DNA from: Paenactinomyces guangxiensis
Lineage (GTDB): Bacteria; Bacillota; Bacilli; Thermoactinomycetales; Thermoactinomycetaceae
Reading direction: 5' to 3'
Assembly: GCF_016055185.1 (NCBI RefSeq)
Contig: NZ_JAECVR010000004.1
Coordinates: forward strand, 155,323-219,322
Length of the DNA: 64,000 nt
The notes below the pieces were generated by a model that was not told the DNA's origin, made no database searches, and saw nothing but the letters and a program-made list of their open reading frames with translations. Position 1 is the stretch's first letter. Each line of letters opens with the position of its first letter. Positions 44,369 to 55,777 of this stretch are shown here, piece by piece. A program made the translations under genes and the position numbers.

Positions 44369-45327
44369 TTCCATTCCCCCTCGTGTTCACGCAGGAAACG
44401 GGCGATATTTTTAGCTTCAGCCCGGATGTAAGCATCAAGGGGAATGATTTCTTTCTGTTGCTTCCGGTTTTCTCTGTCTTTTTCCAGTAAATGGCGGGCA
44501 TTGGAACGCGCTTCAGCTGAATATTTTCCATGACTGACACTGATGAGCACAGACCCGTTTATTTTTTTATTTAATGCTATTCCCAGACGACTCACCTTTT
44601 TGGCTTCATCCCCAAGATACTTGCTTCGTATTTCATAGGTTTCTTCATCCAGCTGGGTGACCTCTCCATTGGTGATTTGAATCATTTCATTGATGAAATT
44701 GTTGATACAAATGCGATTATAGGCACATTGGTAGGGGGTATCTGGATCATTTAGCAATGCCTGCAGGTGTTGAATTTGAACGAGAACGATGCTTGATGTG
44801 AGCGAGTCCCCTTTGCCGGACGCTTTTTCTGAATTCAAAAATGAAGGCCTTTCGACGATCGTAGCACTGGATGCGGGATTTGCCCGGCTTAGTGCAGCAG
44901 TATCCCGAGAGAAAAGCTCGATCACCTGGAAGTTTGTCCCGATGATATATTCTGCTGTGAAAACAAATTTCTCAATAAGCTCCGGCTCTGCCAAACTACG
45001 GTATTGTTCCATCTTTTTCATCATTTTTCTAAGAAGTTTATGGTTCGGATGATCATAATTTAAACTTTTTTCCACCTCGGCGATCAAAGCAATCAGTTCC
45101 TGTTTTTCTTCTTCTGGTAAATCCACGGCTTCCATAGTTTTATTGAACTCTTGCAGATACAGGATTGCTTTTGTTTTGATTGTTTTGTCAGGACTATATG
45201 ATTCAGGGATACTGTCTCTGGTCTCTTCACTAATATTGACCTGATTTGCATCTCCGCTCAGATCAAACTGGGATTCCTCAGACTCTTTGTCTTTCTTTGG
45301 TTTATCGTTGATTTGAATCACCGCCAA
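44365..45327 (-). CDS. Unknown soluble protein, first gene of a two-gene operon
   Basis: 320 residues, no signal peptide, no membrane segment. An acidic disordered N-terminus of about 45 residues precedes helical segments with coiled-coil character (EEEKQELIALIAEVEKSL, KLLRKMMKKMEQYRSLAEPEL), then a mixed domain with CAYNRICINNFINEMIQITNGE and a basic C-terminus (ARHLLEKDRENRKQQKE). No catalytic motif recognised. Coupled by a 4-base overlap to the membrane protein downstream. Confidence 0.6.
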   Translation of the reverse strand: MAVIQINDKPKKDKESEESQFDLSGDANQVNISEETRDSIPESYSPDKTIKTKAILYLQEFNKTMEAVDLPEEEKQELIALIAEVEKSLNYDHPNHKLLRKMMKKMEQYRSLAEPELIEKFVFTAEYIIGTNFQVIELFSRDTAALSRANPASSATIVERPSFLNSEKASGKGDSLTSSIVLVQIQHLQALLNDPDTPYQCAYNRICINNFINEMIQITNGEVTQLDEETYEIRSKYLGDEAKKVSRLGIALNKKINGSVLISVSHGKYSAEARSNARHLLEKDRENRKQQKEIIPLDAYIRAEAKNIARFLREHEGEWK

Positions 45328-45512
45328 TAATTATGAAATATTTATATCATTTTAACATATTGCTTAGTCTCAAATAAAAATATTAGAATGATTTGTACAT
45401 ATTAGTTATATCATGAAGGATATTTTGAATGTTCCTTTTGTTTTTTCCGATTAGTATAAACGGTCAATTAAACCATTCGGCAAATGGAGATGGATCGGGA
45501 GGAGGGGTGCGG

Positions 45513-47276
45513 ATGAAACAAATATTCCCACTAGTAAAAAATTTATATATAAACTTAAGGATCAAATACAAAATGTTTATTTTAATTTCACTCATTGTAA
45601 TCATTTCGTTCTCCTCAACGCAAATTATTCTGCAATATGCGTACAACATCTATGATGAACAAATTTATGAGAAATCTGCCCAGGTGTTGTCTCTGTCTTC
45701 AACCGTGATCGAAAGCGAACTTAAAAAAATTGAGAAACTGTCTTTTAATATCATTGCTGATGAACGCATTCAAAGTGATCTGAAGAAATTGAACGGGGAT
45801 TTATCAGAATATGAGAGATTCCGAATACGGACAAAGCTTCTGGAAAAATTGTTCGGATACGCCGGTTCAGAAAAGAATATTTTATCCATCCATCTATTCG
45901 GCTTGAAAGGCGAAGAGTATTCGGCAGGTGTTAAAACGATTTCGACTCCAGCTGGAAAGAGGGAACAAATCATTGCTGATTCGGCAAAGGGAAGGGGCAC
46001 AATTCGTTGGATATACCCGGATGACACCGATTTTTCCCTGATTGCGGCAAGGGAGGTAAGATCTTTTACAAATTTGAGTTTGGATAAGCTGGGAACGTTG
46101 ATCATTCGAATTGACATAGAGAAAATCGTGAAGGATCACGCGAAAGGATCAGAGAAACTGCATGGGGGGCTGATTGTTGCGTCCGGAAAGGAGATCATCT
46201 TCCCGCAAAATCCCTTCCTGAGCGAGGCTCAAATATCACTGTTATCGAAGTTTCCACAGGGTTATCGAACCGAAGAAATCAACGGGGAACAATACTTTAT
46301 CGCGCATATTCAATCCGATAATACAAACTGGACCTATTTGAATGTGTTCCCGTTTAGACAAATCTTTGAAAGAATATTAGTTATGAAGAACTTCGTGATT
46401 TTGGTGTTCATTATGATTTTTGCAGTGGTAAGCGCGTGGGGAATGAACTTTGCGAAGAGTCTTACTGACCCGATCGAACATTTAATTTCTAAAATGAGAC
46501 TGGTGCAAAAAGGGGATTTTCATAAGGCCAGTACAGACTTATTAAGCCCCGCTTCTCTTCAGAAGGATGAAGTCGGGCAACTGTACCGGAATTTCGGAAT
46601 TATGGTTCAACAGATCAATCATCTGATTTCCGAAAACTATGCAAAGCAGCTTACCATCAAGGAAACAGAGTTTAAAGCACTTCAGGCGCAGATCAATCCC
46701 CATTTTTTGTACAATACATTGGAATCAATCAACTGGCTGGCCAAAATGAACCGCCAACCACAAATTTCTCAAATGGTAGAGGCTCTTGGTTTTTTATTAA
46801 GAAGTTCGATCAGTCTAAAAGAACCTTTGATCACAGTTGGTGAAGAGATTGAAATCATCCATAATTATATCACCATACAGAAATTCAGGTTTGAGGAGCG
46901 GCTTGATTTTCATTTGCAGGTTCCGCAGGAAATCAAAGATAATCAGATTCCGAAACTCACTTTGCAGCCCTTGCTGGAGAATGCCATTCACTACGCTTTG
47001 GAACCAATGGTCAGTCCCTGCAAAATTACTATCAGAGCTGAAGATACACCAAAAAATCTCATGTTAATTGTTGAGGATAATGGTCCCGGTATGGACCCCG
47101 GCTTCCTGGAAAAAGTGCAACAGGGAGAAGTACGCAGCAAAGGCAACGGGGTAGGTTTGAAGAATATCGATGAACGCATCAAACTTGCATTTGGGGAACC
47201 ATATGGAATCAGGTTGAGCAGTGAACCGGGCCGGGGAACCAGTGTGAGTGTTGTACTGCCACATCAGAAAGGGTGA
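45513..47276 (+). CDS. YesM-type sensor histidine kinase
   Basis: 587 residues from ATG 45513, behind GGAGGAGG; the upstream in-frame region has no ribosome site. Two membrane segments (about residues 16-37 and 287-310) enclose an extracellular dCache-type sensor of about 250 residues. A HAMP domain follows, then the LytS/YesM-type histidine box QINPHFLYNTLESINWL (H397), the HATPase motifs NAIHYALE, and EDNGPGM and KGNGVGLKNID. Pairs with the next gene. In B. subtilis such a pair (YesMN) controls rhamnogalacturonan use, and here the sugar importer and GH105/GH42 genes follow at once. Confidence 0.93.
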   Translation: MKQIFPLVKNLYINLRIKYKMFILISLIVIISFSSTQIILQYAYNIYDEQIYEKSAQVLSLSSTVIESELKKIEKLSFNIIADERIQSDLKKLNGDLSEYERFRIRTKLLEKLFGYAGSEKNILSIHLFGLKGEEYSAGVKTISTPAGKREQIIADSAKGRGTIRWIYPDDTDFSLIAAREVRSFTNLSLDKLGTLIIRIDIEKIVKDHAKGSEKLHGGLIVASGKEIIFPQNPFLSEAQISLLSKFPQGYRTEEINGEQYFIAHIQSDNTNWTYLNVFPFRQIFERILVMKNFVILVFIMIFAVVSAWGMNFAKSLTDPIEHLISKMRLVQKGDFHKASTDLLSPASLQKDEVGQLYRNFGIMVQQINHLISENYAKQLTIKETEFKALQAQINPHFLYNTLESINWLAKMNRQPQISQMVEALGFLLRSSISLKEPLITVGEEIEIIHNYITIQKFRFEERLDFHLQVPQEIKDNQIPKLTLQPLLENAIHYALEPMVSPCKITIRAEDTPKNLMLIVEDNGPGMDPGFLEKVQQGEVRSKGNGVGLKNIDERIKLAFGEPYGIRLSSEPGRGTSVSVVLPHQKG

Positions 47277-47280
47277 ACAT

Positions 47281-48840
47281 GTGTATAAGGTATTGCTAGT
47301 GGATGATGAGAGAAATATTTTGGAGGGAATTGCAGGCATCATCGATTGGGAGAGTTTGCAGACAGTGTTGGCCGGAACTGCCCGCAATGGCCTGGATGCT
47401 TATGAACAAATCACCCGGGATCAGCCGGATATCGTGATCAGCGACATCAAAATGCCGGGTATGGATGGCTTGGAGCTGGTATCGAAAGTTTATGAAGACC
47501 ATCCCCAAATCCGGTTTATCCTTCTGTCGGGATTTGGTGAATTTGATTATGCAAAGAAGGCCATGCAATACGGGGTAAAACATTACTTGCTAAAGCCCTG
47601 CAATGAAAACAAAATCAAGGAAGCGCTACAGGAACTGGTGGGTGAACTTAAGGAGAGGGAACGCAAGGAACAATTTATTAAGAATATGAAGCATCGGTTG
47701 AAATTAGCTTTGCCACATGTGAAGGAACAGTTTCTAAAAGAGTTTGTCACCAATAAAACGTATGGAGTCAGAGACTGGGAATACTACCGGAAATTGTTCA
47801 ATCTCAATTTTGAAAACCGGAAAGTGAGACTGGTTCTGTTCCACCCGGAAGGTTCATTTGAATTTGAACATATTTTTGCGGTGAAAAACATCGCTGAAGA
47901 AATCCTGGGAGTCCCCGTGCTGAGTTCCATCGTTGGTGAATATGTATTGATTCTTGTGGAAGACATTGTTGAACCTGAAGAACTTCACGAGCGCATTCAT
48001 GCTGTTCGGAATGCTTTTTTTGAATACTACAAAATTGATATCACGATTGCATTGAGTGAAGCAGGAGACATTAGCGACGCACGGCGATTGTATACGGAAA
48101 CGTTGGAATGCCTCAACTACCGGTTTTACCTGGGGGAAGGGAGTCTCATTACAAAGAAGGATATCACGCACTTGAACCAAACTGAAAACGTGGCATTCTC
48201 CTTTAACGAGGAACAATTTTACATGTTTGTCAAATCAGGTCGATGGGAAGATGCAAACAGGGAAATGAATGAGTTTTTTGCCAATTTGGCGAATCTGCGG
48301 CTTGACATGCATATAACCAAATCTTATGTGATTCAGTTGTTTGTCGCCATGATTCGACTGTGTGAGTCTGAACAGATGAACGGTTATATGGCTAAAATCA
48401 GTATGCTGATTGAGATGGAAACTCTTGAGGCGATGCGCTCATTTTTCCGTGAGACCGCCAAAGAAATCACGATGAGCAATTATAAGCGAAACAAAAATAA
48501 GCAATCAGCGATTATAAGTAAAGTGGTTGAGATTATTCATGAGCAGCTGGGCAATTCTGAACTTTCGTTAACCTGGGTCGCTAACGAAATGATCTATATG
48601 AATGCGGATTATCTTGGAAAGCTGTTTAAGAAAGTAACGGGAGACAGGTTCTCCAGCTATGTTACGAAAGTCAGGATCGAGAAAGCAAAGGAAGTGATTG
48701 AACAGTCAGATGATGTGAAGATATTTGAACTGGCGGAAATGTTCGGGTTCAAAAATAATCCTCAATACTTCAGCCAGGTGTTTAAAAAATATGTCGGATG
48801 CACTCCTACTGAGTATAGGAAGCACTTTGACACGGATTAA
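47281..48840 (+). CDS. YesN-type AraC-family response regulator
   Basis: 519 residues from GTG 47281 behind AAAGGGTG, four bases after the kinase. Receiver domain at residues 1-125 with VLLVDDERN, phospho-acceptor D55 in ISDIKMPGMDG, and YLLKPCNE (K-site). A middle domain of about 250 residues of unknown ligand role is typical for this group. The C-terminal AraC helix-turn-helix pair (about 410-515) includes LSLTWVANEMIYMNADYLGKLFKKVTG and FKNNPQYFSQVFKKYVGCTPTEYR. It should activate the importer and hydrolase genes downstream in response to pectin fragments (inference). A terminator follows. Confidence 0.93.
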   Translation: MYKVLLVDDERNILEGIAGIIDWESLQTVLAGTARNGLDAYEQITRDQPDIVISDIKMPGMDGLELVSKVYEDHPQIRFILLSGFGEFDYAKKAMQYGVKHYLLKPCNENKIKEALQELVGELKERERKEQFIKNMKHRLKLALPHVKEQFLKEFVTNKTYGVRDWEYYRKLFNLNFENRKVRLVLFHPEGSFEFEHIFAVKNIAEEILGVPVLSSIVGEYVLILVEDIVEPEELHERIHAVRNAFFEYYKIDITIALSEAGDISDARRLYTETLECLNYRFYLGEGSLITKKDITHLNQTENVAFSFNEEQFYMFVKSGRWEDANREMNEFFANLANLRLDMHITKSYVIQLFVAMIRLCESEQMNGYMAKISMLIEMETLEAMRSFFRETAKEITMSNYKRNKNKQSAIISKVVEIIHEQLGNSELSLTWVANEMIYMNADYLGKLFKKVTGDRFSSYVTKVRIEKAKEVIEQSDDVKIFELAEMFGFKNNPQYFSQVFKKYVGCTPTEYRKHFDTD

Positions 48841-48842
48841 CA

Positions 48843-48868
48843 GGGAGCAGGTCATACGACCTGCTCCC
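48843..48868 (+). terminator. Terminator after the response regulator
   Basis: GGGAGCAGGTC and its exact complement around ATAC; downstream is T-rich (TTATTATTATTTC). Confidence 0.8.
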
Positions 48869-48905
48869 ATTCGTTATTATTATTTCAAGATTGTCTGTTT
48901 TTTGA

Positions 48906-50291
<1,386 letters not shown>

Positions 50292-50311
50292 TGTTGAAAG
50301 AATAGAATTCG

Positions 50312-50343
50312 AGTGTGATAGCCGGCTGATCAGCTATCACACT
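50312..50343 (+). terminator. Stem-loop between binding protein and permeases
   Basis: AGTGTGATAGC and GCTATCACACT are exact complements, followed by TTTT; partial terminator or processing site. Confidence 0.75.
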
Positions 50344-50385
50344 TTTAACCCCGAATGAGCCGGTTTTGGTGAAGGAGTTGATGAA

Positions 50386-51276
50386 ATGAAATTGCGCTCA
50401 GATATAGCGGGTTATATCTTTATCTCCCCGTTTATCATAGGTTTTCTAGTCTTTACACTGATGCCCATTCTGGCATCTTTCTATTTATCGTTTACCGAGT
50501 ATGATCTGTTTTCCTCTCCCAAATGGATCGGACTTGACAATTACAAAGAAATGTTTTTGGATGACGAGAAGTATTGGAATTCGGTCAAAGTCACGTTTTA
50601 CTATGTTCTGGCCGGGGTGCCGCTTCGGCTGAGTTTTGCCCTGTTCATAGCGATGCTGTTGAACACCTCTTCCAGGGCTGTCGGGTTGTATAGAACTCTC
50701 TTTTATCTTCCTTCCATTATCGGCGGAAGCGTGGCAGTCTCCATCATGTGGCGGAATCTTTTCGGAAATGATGGAGCGATCAATGCATTGCTTTTTTTCC
50801 TTGGGGTTGATCAAAAAATTTTCTGGTATCAGGATCCGATCTCTGCGTTGTGGACATTGATCGTCTTATCCACCTGGCAATTCGGTTCTTCGATGCTTAT
50901 TTTTCTGGCTGGATTGAAAAACATTCCAAAGACTTATTATGAAGCAGCCAGCGTGGACGGTGCCAACAGTGTTCAGCGGTTTTTCAAAATCACCCTGCCG
51001 CTGTTAAGCCCCATTATCCTGTTTAATTTGGTCATGCAGACAATTTCCGGTTTTATGACCTTTACCCCTGCTTATATCATCTCGAAAGGAGAAGGAGGGC
51101 CGCTGGACGGAACGCTGCTGTACTCCCTGTATTTATTTCAAAAAGCGTTCTCCTTTTTCCAGATGGGCTACGCATCGGCGATGGCCTGGGTCATGCTGGC
51201 AGTTGTCGGTTTGCTGACCTTCATTTTGTTTAAGACATCATCTTACTGGGTTCATTATGAGTCGAAGGGAGGCTGA
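50386..51276 (+). CDS. Sugar ABC transporter permease (MalF/YtcP-side, 1)
   Basis: 296 residues, six predicted membrane segments. Start after GAAGGAGTTG. The EAA loop around residue 190 reads [26 protein letters not shown], the standard EAAxxDGA motif of family 1 sugar importers. N-terminal helix [21 protein letters not shown]. Works with the next permease; the ATPase is missing here, so a shared MsmX-like ATPase elsewhere must energise it, as known for many Bacillus sugar importers. Confidence 0.92.
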   Translation: MKLRSDIAGYIFISPFIIGFLVFTLMPILASFYLSFTEYDLFSSPKWIGLDNYKEMFLDDEKYWNSVKVTFYYVLAGVPLRLSFALFIAMLLNTSSRAVGLYRTLFYLPSIIGGSVAVSIMWRNLFGNDGAINALLFFLGVDQKIFWYQDPISALWTLIVLSTWQFGSSMLIFLAGLKNIPKTYYEAASVDGANSVQRFFKITLPLLSPIILFNLVMQTISGFMTFTPAYIISKGEGGPLDGTLLYSLYLFQKAFSFFQMGYASAMAWVMLAVVGLLTFILFKTSSYWVHYESKGG

Positions 51277-51278
51277 TC

Positions 51279-52127
51279 ATGATGCAGGCGATCCGTCTAA
51301 AACCAAAAAAAATCATCTACCATCTTTTTGTCGCGGGGCTTGCTGTACTGATGCTTTACCCGGTGTTGTGGTTGTTCATGAGTTCATTTAAGAAAAGTGA
51401 GAGTATTTTCGTAACAGCTCATTCCCTCATTCCCGACCCGTGGGTATGGGTCAATTACGTGATTGGATGGGAGGGAATCGGTGGTCACTCATTTGGGACC
51501 TTTATTATGAATTCCTTGATTATTGTTGTACTTTCCACGATCGGGGCGGTGCTCTCATCCGCTTTGATCGCCTATGGCTTTGCCCGTCTGCAATTTTTCG
51601 GGAAAAGGTTCTGGTTTACCTGTATGATGCTGACGATGATGCTGCCTCACGATGTAGTCATGATCCCCCAATATATTTTGTTTGCGAAGCTTGATTGGCT
51701 CAATTCGTTTAAACCGTTAGTGGTACCCCAATATTTTGGGATTCCCTTTTTCGTCTTCCTGATCATGCAGTTTATCCGCACGATCCCGACAGAACTGGAT
51801 GAAGCGGCCAAGATCGACGGCTGCAGCAAATTCGGCATATTTTTCAGGGTTATTCTGCCCCTGATTACCCCGGCTCTGGCTACCTCTGCGATCTTTTCTT
51901 TCTACTGGCGCTGGGAAGACTTAATCAATCCGGTTATTTATCTGAACAAGCCGGAACTGTATCCGGTGTCGATGGCTCTGAAAATGTTTTTAGACTCCGA
52001 AACAACCTCCAACTGGGGGGCCATGTTTGCGATGTCCGTTGTTTCACTGATTCCGGTGATTTTAATCTTTTTCTTCTTCCAAAAGTACATTGTCCAGGGG
52101 ATCAGCACCAGTGGGCTAAAAGGTTAG
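51279..52127 (+). CDS. Sugar ABC transporter permease (MalG-side, 2)
   Basis: 282 residues, begins two bases after the first permease. Six segments, and the EAA loop [26 protein letters not shown] near residue 170. Partner of the previous permease; together they form the channel for the oligosaccharide bound by the lipoprotein. No ATP-binding gene follows. Confidence 0.92.
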   Translation: MMQAIRLKPKKIIYHLFVAGLAVLMLYPVLWLFMSSFKKSESIFVTAHSLIPDPWVWVNYVIGWEGIGGHSFGTFIMNSLIIVVLSTIGAVLSSALIAYGFARLQFFGKRFWFTCMMLTMMLPHDVVMIPQYILFAKLDWLNSFKPLVVPQYFGIPFFVFLIMQFIRTIPTELDEAAKIDGCSKFGIFFRVILPLITPALATSAIFSFYWRWEDLINPVIYLNKPELYPVSMALKMFLDSETTSNWGAMFAMSVVSLIPVILIFFFFQKYIVQGISTSGLKG

Positions 52128-52191
52128 GCCTCCATGCCGGTAATACGGCACCGTCAGCACGATGAACAGAATAGACAGGAGGAGCATTTCA

Positions 52192-53226
52192 ATGCCAAAA
52201 CTGATTTTCGATGAAGATGAAATTCGTAAAGTGATTGATCGTGTTGTGCATCGTACATTTCGGATGGATTTTAATTGGGATTGGCCGGCGGGAGTCGCTT
52301 TTTATGGCGTAGCCGAAGCCTATGGGGCGACAGGGAGAACGGAATATCTCGATCTCTTGAAAGATTGGGTCGACGAAAAACTGGAGGACGGACTGCCCAG
52401 GCTGTCGATCAACGGGGTTGCCATTGGCCATTCTCTTCTATCGTTATATCAGGCAACAGGCGATGAAAAATATATTGATATTGCGACTCAAATGGCAGAT
52501 TTTTTAAAAAATGACGCTGAACGATTTGCAGATGGTGTATTCCAGCACACCGTCAATTCGGAAACGTATAACTTTCCGGAACAGGCGTGGGTAGATACGA
52601 TGATGATGGCAGGCTATTTCCTGATTCGGATCGGTTCTTTGCTTGACAGGGAAGATTATTTTGAAGACGGTTTGAAACAGTATCACGGACATGAAAATTT
52701 TCTGCAGGATTCGGTCACCAATTTGTATTACCATGGTTGGGACAATATTGCACAAAATCACATGTCCGGCGTCTTCTGGGCACGCGGGAATGCATGGGCA
52801 GCTTTGACGATGGCAAAAGCTCTGGATATCGTGCATGTCACGCACCCTTCCTTCATGATCATCGACGGTTCGCTGCGTGATCAACTGGCTGCGCTGGTTC
52901 GTCTGCAGTCTGAAACGGGATTATGGCACACAGTGCTAACCGACCCTGCCTCATACCTTGAAACATCAGGATCGGCCGGAATAGCGACAGCCCTGCTCTC
53001 CAGGGGTTCTTTATATAACAAATACGTACAAAAATCGATTCAAGGTATATTGGAGCAAATCACAAAAGACGGCACGGTTACACGGGTTTCCGCCGGTACG
53101 GCAGTGATGCGCGATGTACAGGGATACAAGGATGTTCCCTGTAAGCGGATTCAGGGCTGGGGACAGGGGCTGACACTGGCATTTTTATCTGCTTTGCTGA
53201 ACACGGGCAAAAGGGTTTTTGATTAA
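52192..53226 (+). CDS. GH105 unsaturated rhamnogalacturonyl hydrolase (YteR/YesR family)
   Basis: 344 residues from ATG 52192, after AGGAGGAGC; an upstream in-frame start has no such site. (alpha/alpha)6 barrel protein of family GH105: the segment EQAWVDTMMM holds the catalytic aspartate (D135), preceded by GVAIGHSLLSLYQATGDEKY. NHMSGVFWARGNAWAA and RIQGWGQGLTLAF are further family blocks. Cytosolic (no signal). Removes the unsaturated galacturonate from rhamnogalacturonan disaccharide, releasing rhamnose and the keto uronate that KduI takes. Confidence 0.92.
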   Translation: MPKLIFDEDEIRKVIDRVVHRTFRMDFNWDWPAGVAFYGVAEAYGATGRTEYLDLLKDWVDEKLEDGLPRLSINGVAIGHSLLSLYQATGDEKYIDIATQMADFLKNDAERFADGVFQHTVNSETYNFPEQAWVDTMMMAGYFLIRIGSLLDREDYFEDGLKQYHGHENFLQDSVTNLYYHGWDNIAQNHMSGVFWARGNAWAALTMAKALDIVHVTHPSFMIIDGSLRDQLAALVRLQSETGLWHTVLTDPASYLETSGSAGIATALLSRGSLYNKYVQKSIQGILEQITKDGTVTRVSAGTAVMRDVQGYKDVPCKRIQGWGQGLTLAFLSALLNTGKRVFD

Positions 53227-53253
53227 GGGAGTAAAAGAAATGTTTATCAAATT

Positions 53254-53562
53254 ATGAAGATAACCCGAAAATATACAGGCCATGTGTTTCTGGAAGCCTG
53301 CAAACCGGATGGTAACTGTTTGTGGAGGATTGATGGTTTTACCCGGTGGGGAGAGATTAATTCGCCACCGGAACCTCATACTATGGCATACAGGAACAAA
53401 CCCACTACCAGTGGGATAAGAAACGCTCATACGTTCGATTATACACCCAATTGGAGTGGTAAAACGGATGTTGAAGTCCCGCTGCTCTCCTGGGTGAATC
53501 CAACACACCCGGCTGTCTCAAAAAGATATGGGGAGGGTCCCGTACGGGGAGTGGCATTTTGA
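53254..53562 (+). CDS. Small ORF of unknown function between GH105 and GH42
   Basis: ATG 53254 gives 102 residues with protein-like content but no recognised domain (HVFLEACKPDGNCLWRIDG, WVNPTHPAVSKRYGEGPVRG). The good ribosome site GGGAGTAAAAG belongs to ATG 53240, which runs only five codons (MFIKL) and stops so that its TGA overlaps ATG 53254. This could be translational coupling or a frameshift at the start of a remnant gene. Uncertain. Confidence 0.35.
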   Translation: MKITRKYTGHVFLEACKPDGNCLWRIDGFTRWGEINSPPEPHTMAYRNKPTTSGIRNAHTFDYTPNWSGKTDVEVPLLSWVNPTHPAVSKRYGEGPVRGVAF

Positions 53563-53589
53563 TCGGCGGTCAATACCGGGAGGGGAACG

Positions 53590-55581
53590 ATGAAGAACAA
53601 ATTATATTACGGTGCTGCGTATTACCCGGAATTATGGAACAGTGAAGTGATCGAGCAGGACATTCAAGAAATGCTCCGTTTAGGGATTAATGTGGTCCGA
53701 ATTGGGGAATTTGCCTGGTCGAGGATGGAGCCTGAGATGGATCTGATCGATCTTGGCTTTTTTCGCAGAATCCTGGACCGCTTTCATGCAGAGGGTATTG
53801 ATGTCATTTTTTGTACACCGACACCGACTCCCCCGATTTGGATGACACATGGTCATCCGGAGCGGCTGCATGTCAATGCAGAAGGCAAGCGCATGAGTCA
53901 CGGCTCCCGCCAGCACTGTTGCATGAATCACCCGTTCTTCCGGGAACGGTGCCGCATCATCGTGGAAAACATCGCAAAAGAATTGGGCAGGCATCCGGCC
54001 TTGATCGGATGGCAAATCGACAATGAATTTCACTGTCATGTTGGGGAATGTTTCTGTGACACGTGTAAATCATTGTGGCCTTATTGGCTGCAAGGAAAAT
54101 ATGAAACCATTGAAGCGCTGAATGATGCGTGGGGTACGGATGTATGGAGTGAAAGATATCTTTCATTTGATCAGGTGCCGCAGCCGATTCCAACTCCCTT
54201 TTATCATCATGCATCGCTGACAACGGCCTACCAGATGTTTGCAAGGGAGAAAGTGGCTGAATTTTTGGAGGAACAAGCAGATATCATTCGCAAATATTCG
54301 GATGCTCCAATCACCCATAATACGAACCGGGCGTTCAAGCTTGACAATGAACGGATGTTTAAACGGCTTGATTTTGCATCGTTCGACGATTATCCGGATT
54401 GTGACAGCTATGAAGACATGTTGCTTAACTATGACTTGTTCAGAAACGTCAAACCCGGAGTTCCATTCTGGGTTATGGAAACCAGCACATCTCATAATGG
54501 ACACCTGCATGGCTATATGAAACCGCATCGAAACGGATTTCTGGAAGTTGAAGCGGTAGCCGCCTATGCATTTGGGGCAGGAGGATTTAACCATTGGCTG
54601 TGGCGGCAACAGAGGTCCGGCTGTGAAATGACGCACGGGTCCGTGCTCAGTGCCTGGGGGGAACCGTCTGTCGGTTATCCTGGCGTCCAAGCCGTCAGCA
54701 AAGTCAGACAGGCACTTGAACCACTGATCCTGAAAAGTGAACCGCAGCAAGCGGAGGTAGCGATGACCTACTCGGATCGGGCACGTGTCTTCCTGAGCAC
54801 GGAATCGTTGGACCGTTTGAATTATTTGCAACTTGTCAACCGCTGGCATAGCCAATTGATGTGGGCCGGATTGCACAGAGATCTGATCTTTGAAGAGGCA
54901 GTACTTGACGGGTACAAACTATGGCTGACCCCTTTCGTTCCATATTTGCCCCAACATTTGACAGAGAAAGGACTGGCTTTTGCCAAACAGGGGGGAATCT
55001 GGATCGTCGGGCCGCTGACAGGTTATCGCACAGGGGAACATACAGTCCCAACGAACGCGGCGCTTGGAGAACTTGAACGCATATGCTCTTTTCATACCCG
55101 GGCGGTGTATCCTATCAGCGGTACCAATGCACAGGGAGTCGCTTTTGGCGTTCGTGCCCCGCTCGGTTATTACAGTGCAGTATTCGACGAGACCTCCAAC
55201 ACACGTACAGTCGGATGGGTGGAAGGGGGTGTTACGCCCGGGGCTGCCTTTATTCAGGAAGTACCCTGGGGGGCAGGGAAAATTGTGCTTGTTGGTTCAA
55301 CGCCGCAAGGAAAAGGAGGGGATGAGATGCTGCGAGCAATGTTCTGCTACTACGCCGATAAGGCGGGAGTGTCGCTTCGCTTTCATTCAACACAGGGAAC
55401 GGTGGTGGCGCCACGCGTTGGGGAGGGACGTATCATATGGGTTGTCGTAAATATGGACGGAAACGGTGGTTCTTTGGAATTGCCTTGCCCGGCGGACGAT
55501 TTATTGAACGGGGGAACCGTCCCGGCCGGGCCTGTGCGCTTGGAAACATACGAATATCGGGTATTTGGCTTACACAGCTGA
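53590..55581 (+). CDS. GH42 beta-galactosidase
   Basis: 663 residues; GGGAGGGGAACG before ATG. GH42 TIM barrel: acid/base glutamate E146 in WQIDNEFH, nucleophile E297 in FWVMETSTSHNG. A zinc cluster of cysteines in CHVGECFCDTC near residue 155 plus CC near 116 is family-typical. The trimerisation and C-terminal beta domains follow (to GLHS). Cytosolic; releases galactose from galactan or arabinogalactan side chains of rhamnogalacturonan. Part of the pectin locus, terminator downstream. Confidence 0.95.
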   Translation: MKNKLYYGAAYYPELWNSEVIEQDIQEMLRLGINVVRIGEFAWSRMEPEMDLIDLGFFRRILDRFHAEGIDVIFCTPTPTPPIWMTHGHPERLHVNAEGKRMSHGSRQHCCMNHPFFRERCRIIVENIAKELGRHPALIGWQIDNEFHCHVGECFCDTCKSLWPYWLQGKYETIEALNDAWGTDVWSERYLSFDQVPQPIPTPFYHHASLTTAYQMFAREKVAEFLEEQADIIRKYSDAPITHNTNRAFKLDNERMFKRLDFASFDDYPDCDSYEDMLLNYDLFRNVKPGVPFWVMETSTSHNGHLHGYMKPHRNGFLEVEAVAAYAFGAGGFNHWLWRQQRSGCEMTHGSVLSAWGEPSVGYPGVQAVSKVRQALEPLILKSEPQQAEVAMTYSDRARVFLSTESLDRLNYLQLVNRWHSQLMWAGLHRDLIFEEAVLDGYKLWLTPFVPYLPQHLTEKGLAFAKQGGIWIVGPLTGYRTGEHTVPTNAALGELERICSFHTRAVYPISGTNAQGVAFGVRAPLGYYSAVFDETSNTRTVGWVEGGVTPGAAFIQEVPWGAGKIVLVGSTPQGKGGDEMLRAMFCYYADKAGVSLRFHSTQGTVVAPRVGEGRIIWVVVNMDGNGGSLELPCPADDLLNGGTVPAGPVRLETYEYRVFGLHS

Positions 55582-55691
55582 CGATGGGTTCGGTGAATGG
55601 AAACTAGAGGATCAGTCTGGTTTTCAAACAGATACGAAAATTACAACCAATTTCTGCGATAACTATTTTATAATAATCTTAATAGCAATTG

Positions 55692-55722
55692 AATCATCTG
55701 CCACAGAAGATGATTATTTTTC
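55692..55722 (+). terminator. Terminator after the GH42 gene
   Basis: AATCATCT and AGATGATT form a stem over eight bases, followed by ATTTTTC. Confidence 0.7.
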
Positions 55723-55777
55723 TGATTGCTTGTTTTTTTCATTTTAAAAAGAATCTTATACCAGGAGGCTGAAAAAC

